This document shows positions 16,031-23,634 of a stretch of DNA of 64,000 bases, piece after piece. The DNA comes from Selenomonadaceae bacterium (GTDB lineage: Bacteria; Bacillota; Negativicutes; Selenomonadales; Selenomonadaceae), in NCBI GenBank assembly GCA_017527075.1, contig JAFXQM010000007.1, positions 184,368-248,367 of the forward strand. Direction: 5' to 3'. Numbering within the stretch: position 1 is the first letter of the stretch; every line of letters begins with the position of its first letter. The notes beneath the pieces were generated by a model. The model ran no database searches. It saw only the letters and a list, made by a program, of their open reading frames with translations, and had not been told where the DNA came from. The translations under genes were made by a program, and so were the position numbers.

Positions 16031-16378
16031 TTGAAGAAGGCATTTGATTTGGCGAAAAAAATTTGTAAGGCGGCGGCAGACAAAAAGGCAAGCGAAGTCA
16101 TCACCATGGACATGCGCGGGCTGATGTTCTCGACGGATTATTTCGTCGTGTGCTCGGCGCAGACCGCCACCCAAGTCCGCGCGATTGCCGACAACATTGA
16201 AGAGGAGCTCGACAAGGAAGGAATTCACTTCAGCCACCGCGAGGGTTATCACGAGGGCGAATGGATTCTTCTCGATTACGGCGATGTCGTCGCGCACATT
16301 TTCAAAGAAGAAAATCGCCAGTACTACTCGCTGGAGCAGCTCTGGAGTGAGGCAAAGATAAAACTTTATGAAGAATAA
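16031..16378 (+). CDS. rsfS: Ribosome silencing factor
   Basis: RsfS (Iojap) binds ribosomal protein L14 and blocks subunit joining when nutrients are low. The conserved DMRGLMFSTDYFVVCSAQTA, ATQVRAIADNIEEEL and the C-terminal EGYHEGEWILLDYGDVVAHIF are all present. TTG 16031 is chosen since GGAGGG stands 8 nt upstream; the upstream TTG at 16016 would place that site inside the gene. The 3' end overlaps the next gene by 11 nt. Confidence 0.94.
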   Translation: MKKAFDLAKKICKAAADKKASEVITMDMRGLMFSTDYFVVCSAQTATQVRAIADNIEEELDKEGIHFSHREGYHEGEWILLDYGDVVAHIFKEENRQYYSLEQLWSEAKIKLYEE

Positions 16379-17228
16379 TTTGCAGCTCAAGCCAATGACA
16401 GTCGCCGCGCTCAAAGTCGTCCGCACGAACGACATGGGAGCTTTCCTCGACGCGGGCACAGGAAAAACTTCCGACGATATCCTCCTGCACAAAGCTCAGC
16501 AGACGGCGGAGGTTTCAATCGGCGAGACCGTCAAAGTTTTTCTTTACCTTGACCCGAAAAAAAGATTGACCGCGAGTATGAGAGTTCCAAAGATGCGCGA
16601 GGGACAAATCGCGCGGCTGAAAATTATCAACGTGACCGGCGACGGAGCTTTCGTCGACGTGGGAGCCGAGCGCGGAATTTTTATGCCGTTCGCCGAAATG
16701 CGCGGGCGTCCTCAGGTCGGAGAAATTGTTTGGGCGAAACTTTATACCGACAAGTCGGGCAAGCTGGCGGTGTCCATGAAAGTTTCCGACGAGATTCGCC
16801 GCGCCTCCAAACCCGCCGAGGGAATCAAACGCGGCGACAAAATCAAAGGCGCGGTCTTCAACATAACGGAGGCGGGCGCGTTCGTCTTCAGCGAGCAGAG
16901 GAATATCGTTTTCATTGCGCGCAAGGAAATTTCTCGCGAGCTGAGGGTCGGCGAGGTCGTTGAGGCGCGCGTGACTTTCGTGCGCGGGGACGGTCGCCTT
17001 AACGCTTCCCTGCTCAATCAAAAAGAAAATGCTCTCGAAGTCGACGCCGAAAAAATTTTTGCCTTCATGCAACGCAACGGCGGCGCGATGAACTTCCACG
17101 ACAAAACTTCGCCCGAAAAAATCCGCGCGGTCTTCAGGCTGAGCAAGGCGGCGTTCAAGCGGGCGGTCGGGCATTTACTCAGTCAGCGGCGCGTTGAAAA
17201 AATCGATAACGGTTTCAAAATCGTTTAA
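16368..17228 (+). CDS. cvfB: CvfB-type S1 RNA-binding protein
   Basis: CvfB/YitL proteins have several S1-like OB folds and a C-terminal winged helix, and affect virulence-gene expression in staphylococci. Here S1-like repeats occupy about residues 10-70, 75-135 (GAFVDVGAERGIFMPFAEM) and 145-205 (GAFVFSEQRNIVFIARKE). The winged helix is at about 215-280 (KAAFKRAVGHLLSQRRVEKI). Length 286 fits. The ATG overlaps rsfS by 11 nt, so translation is coupled. Confidence 0.85.
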   Translation: MKNNLQLKPMTVAALKVVRTNDMGAFLDAGTGKTSDDILLHKAQQTAEVSIGETVKVFLYLDPKKRLTASMRVPKMREGQIARLKIINVTGDGAFVDVGAERGIFMPFAEMRGRPQVGEIVWAKLYTDKSGKLAVSMKVSDEIRRASKPAEGIKRGDKIKGAVFNITEAGAFVFSEQRNIVFIARKEISRELRVGEVVEARVTFVRGDGRLNASLLNQKENALEVDAEKIFAFMQRNGGAMNFHDKTSPEKIRAVFRLSKAAFKRAVGHLLSQRRVEKIDNGFKIV

Positions 17229-17234
17229 GCAAAA

Positions 17235-17272
17235 AAAAAAGCAGTCAACTCCTCGGAGCCGGCTGCTTTTTT
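17235..17272. terminator. Bidirectional terminator between cvfB and ubiA
   Basis: AAAAAAGCAG (17235-17244) pairs with CTGCTTTTTT (17263-17272); A- and T-runs on the two sides allow function on both strands for the converging genes. Confidence 0.8.
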
Positions 17273-17287
17273 GTTGCAAAAAATTTT

Positions 17288-18139
17288 TCAGTCGTAACTG
17301 AGCCACGTGAAAATAAAAATCGCGATTGAAACAATTCCGTTGCGCATGAAGTAAGCTTGAGTGACTTCGCGCCAATCGCCCGCGCGAACAATCGCGTGCT
17401 GATAGACGAGAGCCGCCGCCGCAATCGCCACGCCGACGAAATACAACTTGCCCAAGCCGAGCATGAGCCCGACGGTCACGAAGCAAGCGATTGAAATTAC
17501 GTGGAGACCGCGAGCGATTTTGAGCGCGCCCGCCGCCCCGTACTTCGTCGCCAGAGAGTGGAGCCCCTGACTTTTGTCGAAGCGTTCGTCCTGCGCGCCG
17601 TAAACCGCGTCGAACGCCCCAATCCACAGCGCGACCGCCACGCACAAAATTATCATCGGCAGAGAAATTTTTTCGGTCAAGGCGACCCACGCGCCCGCGG
17701 GAGCCATGGCAATCGCCACGCCCAAAAATAAATGACACCACGCGGTAAATCTTTTCGTGAACGGGTAAATGATGAACGGCAAGGCTGCCACCGGCAAAAG
17801 CTTCAGACAAATGGGCGGGAGCTGTGCGACCGTCGCGACCAAGACAATCAGGCACAACAGAATGAAAATTAAAGCCTCGCCCTTGGAAATTTCTCCGCGC
17901 ACCATCGCCCGATAACTCAGCCGCGGCTGAAGTCTGTCGTATTTCAAGTCCGCCAAGTTGTCGATTGCAATTGCCGCCCAGCGCGCCGAAGTTATCGCGA
18001 GCAAAATCAAAATCACCGTCCAAAAGTCCGGGTGACCGTCCGTCGCCATGAACGAACTCGCCAACGCGAACGGCAGAGAAAAAATCGTGTGCGGCAGTGC
18101 CACGTTGTTTGCATGAGCTTTGAACTTTGAATGACTCAT
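17288..18139 (-). CDS. UbiA-family aromatic prenyltransferase
   Basis: Integral membrane enzyme with about eight helices that joins a polyprenyl chain to an aromatic acid (4-hydroxybenzoate in UbiA; a futalosine-route intermediate in MqnP). The two Asp-rich Mg-diphosphate motifs are visible: IDNLADLKYDRLQPR near residue 60 and DAVYGAQDERFDK near 185. Which quinone precursor is used cannot be decided here; for an anaerobe a menaquinone role is likely. It overlaps the upstream kinase gene by 4 nt (ATGA) and converges on cvfB. Confidence 0.88.
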   Translation of the reverse strand: MSHSKFKAHANNVALPHTIFSLPFALASSFMATDGHPDFWTVILILLAITSARWAAIAIDNLADLKYDRLQPRLSYRAMVRGEISKGEALIFILLCLIVLVATVAQLPPICLKLLPVAALPFIIYPFTKRFTAWCHLFLGVAIAMAPAGAWVALTEKISLPMIILCVAVALWIGAFDAVYGAQDERFDKSQGLHSLATKYGAAGALKIARGLHVISIACFVTVGLMLGLGKLYFVGVAIAAAALVYQHAIVRAGDWREVTQAYFMRNGIVSIAIFIFTWLSYD

Positions 18140-18888
18140 TGCTTCTCGAAGTCACCGTCCGATAAAAGTTTCCACGTTTCGTCCGCCCGCGCAGAATTTT
18201 TCAGGACGCGTTCGATGTTCTTCGCGTCGCTGAACTCGAAAAATCTTTCGGCCTCCTCGCGCGACTTGCCGCCCGCAACTTTCCGCGCAATCAATCGTTC
18301 GCGCAAGAGAGAAGGCTGAGCGTCGATGAAGACGGAGTAATCGGCGAGCACGCGCACGTTCGTCCAGCCCGCCTCCTTGAGCAGAAGATAATTTCCTTCA
18401 ATCAAAATGATGTCGTCCTCGACGCTCCAATAATCGGGCAGCACGTCGTGAATCCTGCGGTCGTAAACGTTCCAGTTCGTTCCTTCGGCGCGCGCCTCAC
18501 GAATTTTTTCCACGAGCAAATCCACGTCAAAAGTTTCGGGCGCACCTTTGATGTCGCGCATTAAAATTTCTTCGCCGTCGCGTTCGACCTTGGTGACGTT
18601 CATGTAAGCCGCCGTGAAGTGGAAGCCGTCCATGCCCAGCGCGCGAATCGGGTCAACTTCATTGGCGCGTTCACGGCTGAGCTGTTCCAAAAATTGTGCC
18701 AGCGTCGATTTGCCGCAGCCGGGCGGCGCGACCAGGTACGCGATAACTTTTCTGTCCATGGTCATTTTTAAATCGGTCAGCTCGTTAAGGAACGGCATGA
18801 AAATTTCTTCGACGGCCGCCTCGCTGAATTTGACTTCCTGTCGCAGCCCGTTTACTTCCATGTTGTAAGTTAAAAATTTTTTCTCCAT
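18136..18888 (-). CDS. P-loop nucleoside/sugar kinase-like protein
   Basis: A 250-residue kinase of the uridine kinase/phosphoribulokinase-like group (YggC/FrcK type). Walker A is APPGCGKSTLAQFLE near residue 55; LGMDGFHFTAAYMN, the DIKGAPETFDVDLL segment and IILIEGNYLLL are shared with that group, which includes fructose- and pantothenate-type kinases. ATG 18888 has GGGAGGAG 4-5 nt upstream; a TTG start just before would lie within that site. It is co-transcribed with the prenyltransferase through an ATGA overlap. The substrate is unknown. Confidence 0.78.
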   Translation of the reverse strand: MEKKFLTYNMEVNGLRQEVKFSEAAVEEIFMPFLNELTDLKMTMDRKVIAYLVAPPGCGKSTLAQFLEQLSRERANEVDPIRALGMDGFHFTAAYMNVTKVERDGEEILMRDIKGAPETFDVDLLVEKIREARAEGTNWNVYDRRIHDVLPDYWSVEDDIILIEGNYLLLKEAGWTNVRVLADYSVFIDAQPSLLRERLIARKVAGGKSREEAERFFEFSDAKNIERVLKNSARADETWKLLSDGDFEKQ

Positions 18889-18983
18889 GACTCCTCCCAA
18901 TCAAAAAATTTTTTTCGTGCATGACCGGCATTTTAACACAACGGCGCGCGGATTAGAAGTGACAGAAATTTTTTCGGGCGGGG

Positions 18984-19150
18984 GAAAATTTTTGAGCAGG
19001 TCTTTCGTCCGTGAGCGGGGAAAAATTTTTTGCGCGGCTCTTCTCATCCGTGAGCGTCAAAAATTTTTTTGAGCGGCTCTTTCGTCCGTGAGCGGCGTCA
19101 AAATTTTTTTGAGCGGCTCTTCTCGTCCGTGAGCGTCAAAAATTTTTTGA
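18984..19150. repeat. Four tandem copies of a 37-41-bp unit
   Basis: The unit is an A4-5T5-7 tract followed by GAGCGGCTCTTCTCGTCCG and TGAGCGTC. Copies run 18984-19020, 19021-19058, 19059-19099 and 19100-19137, with a fifth truncated A/T tract to 19150. Differences are small insertions and single bases. The array fills the gap between the kinase gene and the MCP promoter; no open frame or start is associated with it. Confidence 0.85.
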
Positions 19151-19206
19151 AAATCCTAGACTTTAAGCCGCCGGTTATGCTATCATTAATGCCGATTGAT
19201 TAATCA

Positions 19207-19235
19207 TTGACTTTCCTTTTTCGTTAAACTAGAAT
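19207..19235 (+). promoter_or_regulatory. Strong promoter for the MCP gene
   Basis: TTGACT at 19207-19212, a 17-nt spacer, TAGAAT at 19230-19235. This leaves an untranslated leader of about 220 nt before the MCP start. Confidence 0.65.
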
Positions 19236-19286
19236 CGTATTGTTTGTATGAAGCGGAAAGGGACACTTGCGGGAGGAGGCGAATCC

Positions 19287-19367
19287 AATTAGGGGTTAGG
19301 ATTTAGGATTTAGGATTTAGGGAAGTCAACCCCTAACTCCCAACTCCTAACTCCTAACTCCTAACTG
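19287..19367. repeat. Heptamer repeat array 2 in the MCP leader
   Basis: Left arm of TTAGGAT/TTAGGGG units, right arm of CCTAACT units, able to form a long hairpin in the untranslated leader. It ends with CCTAACTGA like most of the other arrays. Confidence 0.85.
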
Positions 19368-19370
19368 AAG

Positions 19371-19417
19371 TTGAGACGGGCGGTTGGCGGGACGAAGCTC
19401 CTGCCGTAAAGTCTCAA
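19371..19417 (+). promoter_or_regulatory. Nested stem-loop in the MCP leader
   Basis: TTGAGAC (19371-19377) pairs with GTCTCAA (19411-19417), enclosing GGCGGGA (19386-19392) pairing with TCCTGCC (19399-19405). The inner GGGACGAAGC and CCGTAAA remotely recall conserved bases of cyclic-di-GMP (GEMM) riboswitches, but the match is incomplete, so I only call it a structured leader. Confidence 0.4.
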
Positions 19418-19463
19418 GCGAAAAAATTTTTTCAGCCCGCCGAGAAAAGGGGGAAATGTTTTT

Positions 19464-21209
19464 ATGTCATGGTTGAACAACATGCGAGTCGCGTACAAGC
19501 TATTGCTCTTGAACATCATCGCACTCGTCGGCATGATCGTCATCGGTATGGTCGGCTACTTCGCCGTCATGGAAGCGCAATCCGATTTGGACAAAATCAG
19601 CCAGACCTACTTGAAAGGCATCTTTGAAATCGGTCGCTGCCGTCACGCCGTCCGTTACGCACAGGTTCAGGCGGTCTTGGCTCCTTTGACGGTTGACCCC
19701 GCTCTTTATCAGTCGCGCCTGGATAAATACAACGGCGGCGTCAAAGAGTTGGAAGAGTCCTTGAAGATTTACGAAGACATCGTTAAGGACGACGCGCAGG
19801 CTCGTGCACAAGTCGACGCAGCCGAGCGCGAGTGGAGTAAATTCAAAGCCGGCGCGGACAAAATGTTCCAGATGAAATCGCCCGTGGGCGACACCGCGGC
19901 AATCGCTGCGCACAGAAACGCCTCGCTGGAATTCTACCAGAATGAAGTCATGCCTTATGCCGTCTCTTGCGGCGACGCAATCTTGGTCATTCAGCAAAAG
20001 GCCTACGATGATTCGGACAACACAATCAAAGTCAGCAACGAGTCAATCGCGGGCTCCGTTCGCAATCTGTTCATCGCACTCGGCGGCACCTTCATCATCT
20101 TGATTCTCATCAGCATTTCTATCACCAAGGCTGTCACCAATCCTCTCAGCAACATGGTTCAGGCTCTGCACCTTCTCAAAGACGGCGACTTCCGCCGCAC
20201 CGATTTGCTTGACGCTGACCGCGGCGACGAGTTCGGAGCAATGGCTCTTGCCGTCCGCGAAATGCGCCAGGCAATCAGCAAATTGATTCACCAGACCAGC
20301 GACTCCTCCAGCCAGTTCGCGGCGTCCTCCGAAGAGCTCACCGCTTCGGCTCATCAGGCGGCGCAGGCTTCCGAGCAGGTTGCTCAGTCCGTCACCAATT
20401 CCGCAGGCGCAGTCGTCGAGCAGCAGACTTATGTCAACGACGCAATGGATGCAATCAATCGCGCGCTTGAATCGATTGACCACCTGACCAAGACCGCCGA
20501 CAAAGTTGCCGCGCACGTCGCCAGCGCAAACCAAGAGGCCGCCGCCGGCACCGAGGCAGTCGAAACCGCAGTCAATCAGATTATCAGCGTCGAAAAAATC
20601 GTCAACGATTCTGCTCTGACCGTCGACAAACTCGGCAAGCGTTCTCAGGAAATCGGACAAATCGTCGAGTCCATCAGCGGCATCGCCGAGCAAACCAACT
20701 TGCTGGCACTCAACGCGGCAATCGAGGCTGCACGCGCCGGCGAACACGGCCGCGGCTTCGCTGTCGTTTCCGAAGAGGTTCGCAAGCTCGCCGAAGAATC
20801 TCAAGAGGCTTCGCAGAAAATTGCCGCCCTCATCGGCGACATTCAATCCGACACAACCGACGCGGTTGACTCCATGCAGAAGGGCAACGCCGCCGTCCGC
20901 ACCGGCACTCAGTCGGTCGAAAGACTGCGCTCCACCTTCGACAGCATTTCCACGGCGTCCAACAACGTCGAAATCGAAGCAAAGAATATGATTGGCGAAC
21001 TCAAGGAAGTCGAGAAGATGACTTACACGATTCGCGACCGCTCCGAGAAGATTTTGGATAAGGGCGTCCAAGTCTCCAAGGAAATGGAAAGTGTCTCTGC
21101 CGCAGCCGAAGAGCAATCCGCCTCCGCAGAGGAAATCTCCTCCGCCGCAGACGAACTCGCTCGCCTCGCGCAAGACCTCCAGAACTCTTTGCAGATGTTC
21201 AAGTACTAA
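19464..21209 (+). CDS. Methyl-accepting chemotaxis protein
   Basis: A 581-residue transmembrane chemoreceptor. Helix 1 is residues 10-32, then a periplasmic four-helix-bundle sensor (about 33-190), helix 2 (195-215, [19 protein letters not shown]), a HAMP domain (216-270) and the cytoplasmic signalling domain with the highly conserved hairpin tip [20 protein letters not shown] followed by [20 protein letters not shown]. It should signal through CheW/CheA to the flagellar motor; flgE lies 41 kb away. It is a single gene behind its own promoter and a long structured leader. The ligand is unknown. Confidence 0.95.
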   Translation: MSWLNNMRVAYKLLLLNIIALVGMIVIGMVGYFAVMEAQSDLDKISQTYLKGIFEIGRCRHAVRYAQVQAVLAPLTVDPALYQSRLDKYNGGVKELEESLKIYEDIVKDDAQARAQVDAAEREWSKFKAGADKMFQMKSPVGDTAAIAAHRNASLEFYQNEVMPYAVSCGDAILVIQQKAYDDSDNTIKVSNESIAGSVRNLFIALGGTFIILILISISITKAVTNPLSNMVQALHLLKDGDFRRTDLLDADRGDEFGAMALAVREMRQAISKLIHQTSDSSSQFAASSEELTASAHQAAQASEQVAQSVTNSAGAVVEQQTYVNDAMDAINRALESIDHLTKTADKVAAHVASANQEAAAGTEAVETAVNQIISVEKIVNDSALTVDKLGKRSQEIGQIVESISGIAEQTNLLALNAAIEAARAGEHGRGFAVVSEEVRKLAEESQEASQKIAALIGDIQSDTTDAVDSMQKGNAAVRTGTQSVERLRSTFDSISTASNNVEIEAKNMIGELKEVEKMTYTIRDRSEKILDKGVQVSKEMESVSAAAEEQSASAEEISSAADELARLAQDLQNSLQMFKY

Positions 21210-21237
21210 GAAATATTTTTCGGCTCATAAAAATTTT

Positions 21238-21272
21238 CGCCGTCGGGCTTTTAAAGCTCGGCGGTTTTTTTT
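21238..21272 (+). terminator. Terminator after the MCP gene
   Basis: Imperfect stem CGCCGTCGGGCTT / AAGCTCGGCGG with a TTA loop, followed by eight T. Confidence 0.75.
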
Positions 21273-21347
21273 GCAGGGATTATCGGCGGCGCGAAGAATA
21301 TTTTAGAAAAACTTTTAAGGGACACGGGACACGGGACAAGAGCTTTT

Positions 21348-21380
21348 CAACTCCTAACTCCTAATTCCTAACTCCTAACT
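21348..21380. repeat. Heptamer repeat array 3
   Basis: CAACTCCTAACTCCTAATTC-type units, one orientation only, ending CCTAACTGAA, 22 nt before the hydrolase start. Just upstream (21319-21338) is a short GGGACAC tandem repeat. Confidence 0.8.
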
Positions 21381-21402
21381 GAATAAAGGGGGGCGAATCA
21401 AT

Positions 21403-22062
21403 TTGTTGACTTACAACTACTACGGTCACGCCTGCTTCCAACTTGACGACGGCACGAGCAAAGTTCTCGTCGACCCGTTCCTGACGGGCAACCCGCAGGC
21501 GTCAATCAGCGACAAGGACGTTGAGGCGGACTACATTTTGGTCACGCACGCGCACGGCGACCATATCGGCGACGCTCCGAATATCGCGGTGAGGACGGGC
21601 GCGACTGTCATCGGCATTCCCGAAATCGTCGACTTCGGCGGGCAACGCGTTAAAACAATCGGCATGAACCTCGGCGGCACGGTTAAGACCGACTTCGGCT
21701 TCGTGAGGATGGTGCCTGCGCTCCACTCCGCAGGAATCCCCGGCGGCATCGCTTGCGGCTACGTCATCGCTATCGGCGGCAAAGTCATCTACTTCGCGGG
21801 CGACACGGCTCTTTTCTCCGACATGAAATTAATCGGCGCGCGCGACAAGATTGACTACGCGATTCTCCCGATTGGCGGACACTTCACCATGGACCCCGTC
21901 GACGCCGCCAAAGCCGTTTCCTTCCTCGACGCCGCCAACGTCATTCCGCTCCACTACGACACGTGGGACGTCATCAAGCAGAACGCTGAGGATTTGGTTA
22001 AGCTCGTCGAGTTCGCCAAAGTTCACATCGTCAAGCCGGGTCAATCGATTGAGCTTACATGA
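21403..22062 (+). CDS. UPF0173 metal-dependent hydrolase (metallo-beta-lactamase fold)
   Basis: A 219-residue metallo-beta-lactamase-fold protein of the YtkL/UPF0173 group. Metal ligands are seen in the N-terminal YYGHACF, THAHGDHIGD (H-x-H-x-D-H), FAGDTALF and the C-terminal IPLHYDTWD. The natural substrate of this group is not established. Tandem TTG codons at 21403 and 21406 are possible starts behind a G-rich site. Its stop overlaps miaA by 4 nt, which couples the two. Confidence 0.88.
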   Translation: MLTYNYYGHACFQLDDGTSKVLVDPFLTGNPQASISDKDVEADYILVTHAHGDHIGDAPNIAVRTGATVIGIPEIVDFGGQRVKTIGMNLGGTVKTDFGFVRMVPALHSAGIPGGIACGYVIAIGGKVIYFAGDTALFSDMKLIGARDKIDYAILPIGGHFTMDPVDAAKAVSFLDAANVIPLHYDTWDVIKQNAEDLVKLVEFAKVHIVKPGQSIELT

Positions 22063-22847
22063 GGAGTAAGGTTAAAGACTTCGCCGCCGCGCCGTTTGTC
22101 TTGACAAATATTTTTGATTCGATAAAATCATTGCACTTAACTGATTCGTCGCGTGAAAAGCTCGTCGTCATCTTGGGCGCAACTTCCACGGGGAAAAGTT
22201 CGTTGGCTCTGGAGCTCGCGGAAAAATTCGACACGGAAATTATTTCGGCGGACTCCATGGCGGTCTACAAAAATTTCAACGTCGGAACCGCCAAGCCCAC
22301 TCAAGCCGAACTCGAACGCGTGCCGCACCATTTGATAAACATCTTGAACGCGGAAGAAAAATTCAGCGTCGGAGAATTCGTCAGGCTGGCGCGCCCGATA
22401 ATCACCGAACTGAATCTGCGCGGGAAAATTCCAATCGTCGCGGGCGGCACGGGTCTTTACATTCAGGCACTGGTCGAAGGTTACGAGTTGGGCGCGGGCA
22501 AAAGTTTGGTCAGTCACTACAAACGGACGGGCGAACTTTTTTACGACGCACTTGTCTTCGGCTTGACGAGTGACCGCCCCGCGCTTTATGACAGAATCAA
22601 TCGGCGGACGGAGAAAATGTTTGCGGGCGGTTTGGTCGACGAAGTAAAAACTTTGCTCGCAAGCGGCATCGCTCCGAACGCGCAGGCAATGACGGGCATC
22701 GGCTACAAAGAAACGGTCGAGTATCTTCAGGGCGGCGCGACGCTCGAAGAGACGATTTCCAAAGTCGCTCAAGCCACGAGAAATTTCGCCAAACGTCAGC
22801 TCACCTGGTATCGGCGAATGCATTACATAAGGTGGTTGAAAATCTAA
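22059..22847 (+). CDS. miaA: tRNA dimethylallyltransferase, short form
   Basis: MiaA adds a dimethylallyl group to A37 of tRNAs reading UNN codons. Present are the P-loop GATSTGKSSLALELA, the ISADSMAVYKNFNVGTAKP region (Ala where Gln is common), VAGGTGLYIQALVEGY and the C-terminal QATRNFAKRQLTWYRRM. However, after VEGY the sequence jumps to GLTSDRPALYDRINRRTEKM: the about 55-residue insertion domain with the HPND...RALEV helix is missing. There is also a 35-residue N-terminal extension before the P-loop; later in-frame TTG codons could be the true start. Neighbour hfq supports the call. Confidence 0.88.
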   Translation: MRSKVKDFAAAPFVLTNIFDSIKSLHLTDSSREKLVVILGATSTGKSSLALELAEKFDTEIISADSMAVYKNFNVGTAKPTQAELERVPHHLINILNAEEKFSVGEFVRLARPIITELNLRGKIPIVAGGTGLYIQALVEGYELGAGKSLVSHYKRTGELFYDALVFGLTSDRPALYDRINRRTEKMFAGGLVDEVKTLLASGIAPNAQAMTGIGYKETVEYLQGGATLEETISKVAQATRNFAKRQLTWYRRMHYIRWLKI

Positions 22848-22872
22848 AGCTTTGCAAAGGAGAGAATTTTAA

Positions 22873-23169
22873 ATGGCATCAGTAAAACCGATTAATCTGC
22901 AGGAAAATTTCTTGAACCAGGCGCGCAAGGAAAATGTTCCCGTGACGATTCATCTCGTCAACGGCTTCCAGATTAAGGGCATGATTCGCGGCTTCGACCA
23001 GTTCACCGTCGTCATCGATTCTATGGGTCGTCAGCAGATGGTCTTCAAGCACGCGATTTCGACAATCACTCCGGCAAGACCGCTCGGCACGAAACCGCCG
23101 GAAGTCGCCGACAAGCCCGCCGATACTGCCGTGCAGGTCGAGGAAGCGGCAGAGGTCAAAGCGGAATAA
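22873..23169 (+). CDS. hfq: RNA chaperone Hfq
   Basis: Sm-fold hexameric RNA chaperone that pairs small RNAs with mRNAs. Residues 1-72 hold both Sm motifs: [20 protein letters not shown] and [20 protein letters not shown], then [10 protein letters not shown] (the variant of YKHAIST). The acidic tail (residues 75-98) is short. It has an AAGGAGAG site and follows miaA, the order common to many bacteria. Confidence 0.97.
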   Translation: MASVKPINLQENFLNQARKENVPVTIHLVNGFQIKGMIRGFDQFTVVIDSMGRQQMVFKHAISTITPARPLGTKPPEVADKPADTAVQVEEAAEVKAE

Positions 23170-23195
23170 ATTTTCTTTTCGGCGAGGCAAATAAA

Positions 23196-23621
23196 ATGGT
23201 TCGAGGCTTTGAGATTCTCGAAGGCTTCAGCGGAATTCATCTTCCGACGCGCAAGACTGCCTTCAGCGCGGGTTACGATTTGGAGGCGGCGGCGGACGTT
23301 CGCGTGACGGATAAAAAAATTTCGTTGGTGCCCACGGGTCTCAAGGCCTTTTTTCCTGCCGACGAGGTCTTGCTGATTTATCTTCGCTCCAGCCTTGCCG
23401 TCAAACACAATCTGATTTTGGCAAACGGCGTCGGCGTGATTGACGCGGATTATCGCGGACACATCATCTTGCCCGTCATCAGCTTGGGCGGCGACTTTGA
23501 AATCAAACGCGGCATGAGAATCGCGCAAGGGCTCTTCCAAAAATATTTTACCGTCGACGGAGACAAAATCGGCGTTGGAGAAGTCAGGCGCGGGCGTTTC
23601 GGCTCCACGGGCGATTTTTGA
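23196..23621 (+). CDS. dut: Deoxyuridine 5'-triphosphate nucleotidohydrolase
   Basis: Trimeric dUTPase that removes dUTP and supplies dUMP. All five motifs are present: AGYDLEA, RSSLAVK, GVIDADYRG, RIAQGLFQ and the C-terminal GRFGSTGDF. Length 141 is typical. The AIPR gene begins 13 nt downstream. Confidence 0.96.
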   Translation: MVRGFEILEGFSGIHLPTRKTAFSAGYDLEAAADVRVTDKKISLVPTGLKAFFPADEVLLIYLRSSLAVKHNLILANGVGVIDADYRGHIILPVISLGGDFEIKRGMRIAQGLFQKYFTVDGDKIGVGEVRRGRFGSTGDF

Positions 23622-23634
23622 CAGAGGAAACAAA

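Noticed and set aside
18984..19150. CRISPR-like array
   Set aside because: Units follow each other with no unique spacers, the A/T tracts vary in length, and no cas genes are in the window.
19371..19417. Definite cyclic-di-GMP-I riboswitch
   Set aside because: Only a few bases match; the conserved tetraloop-receptor and ligand-binding core could not be aligned.
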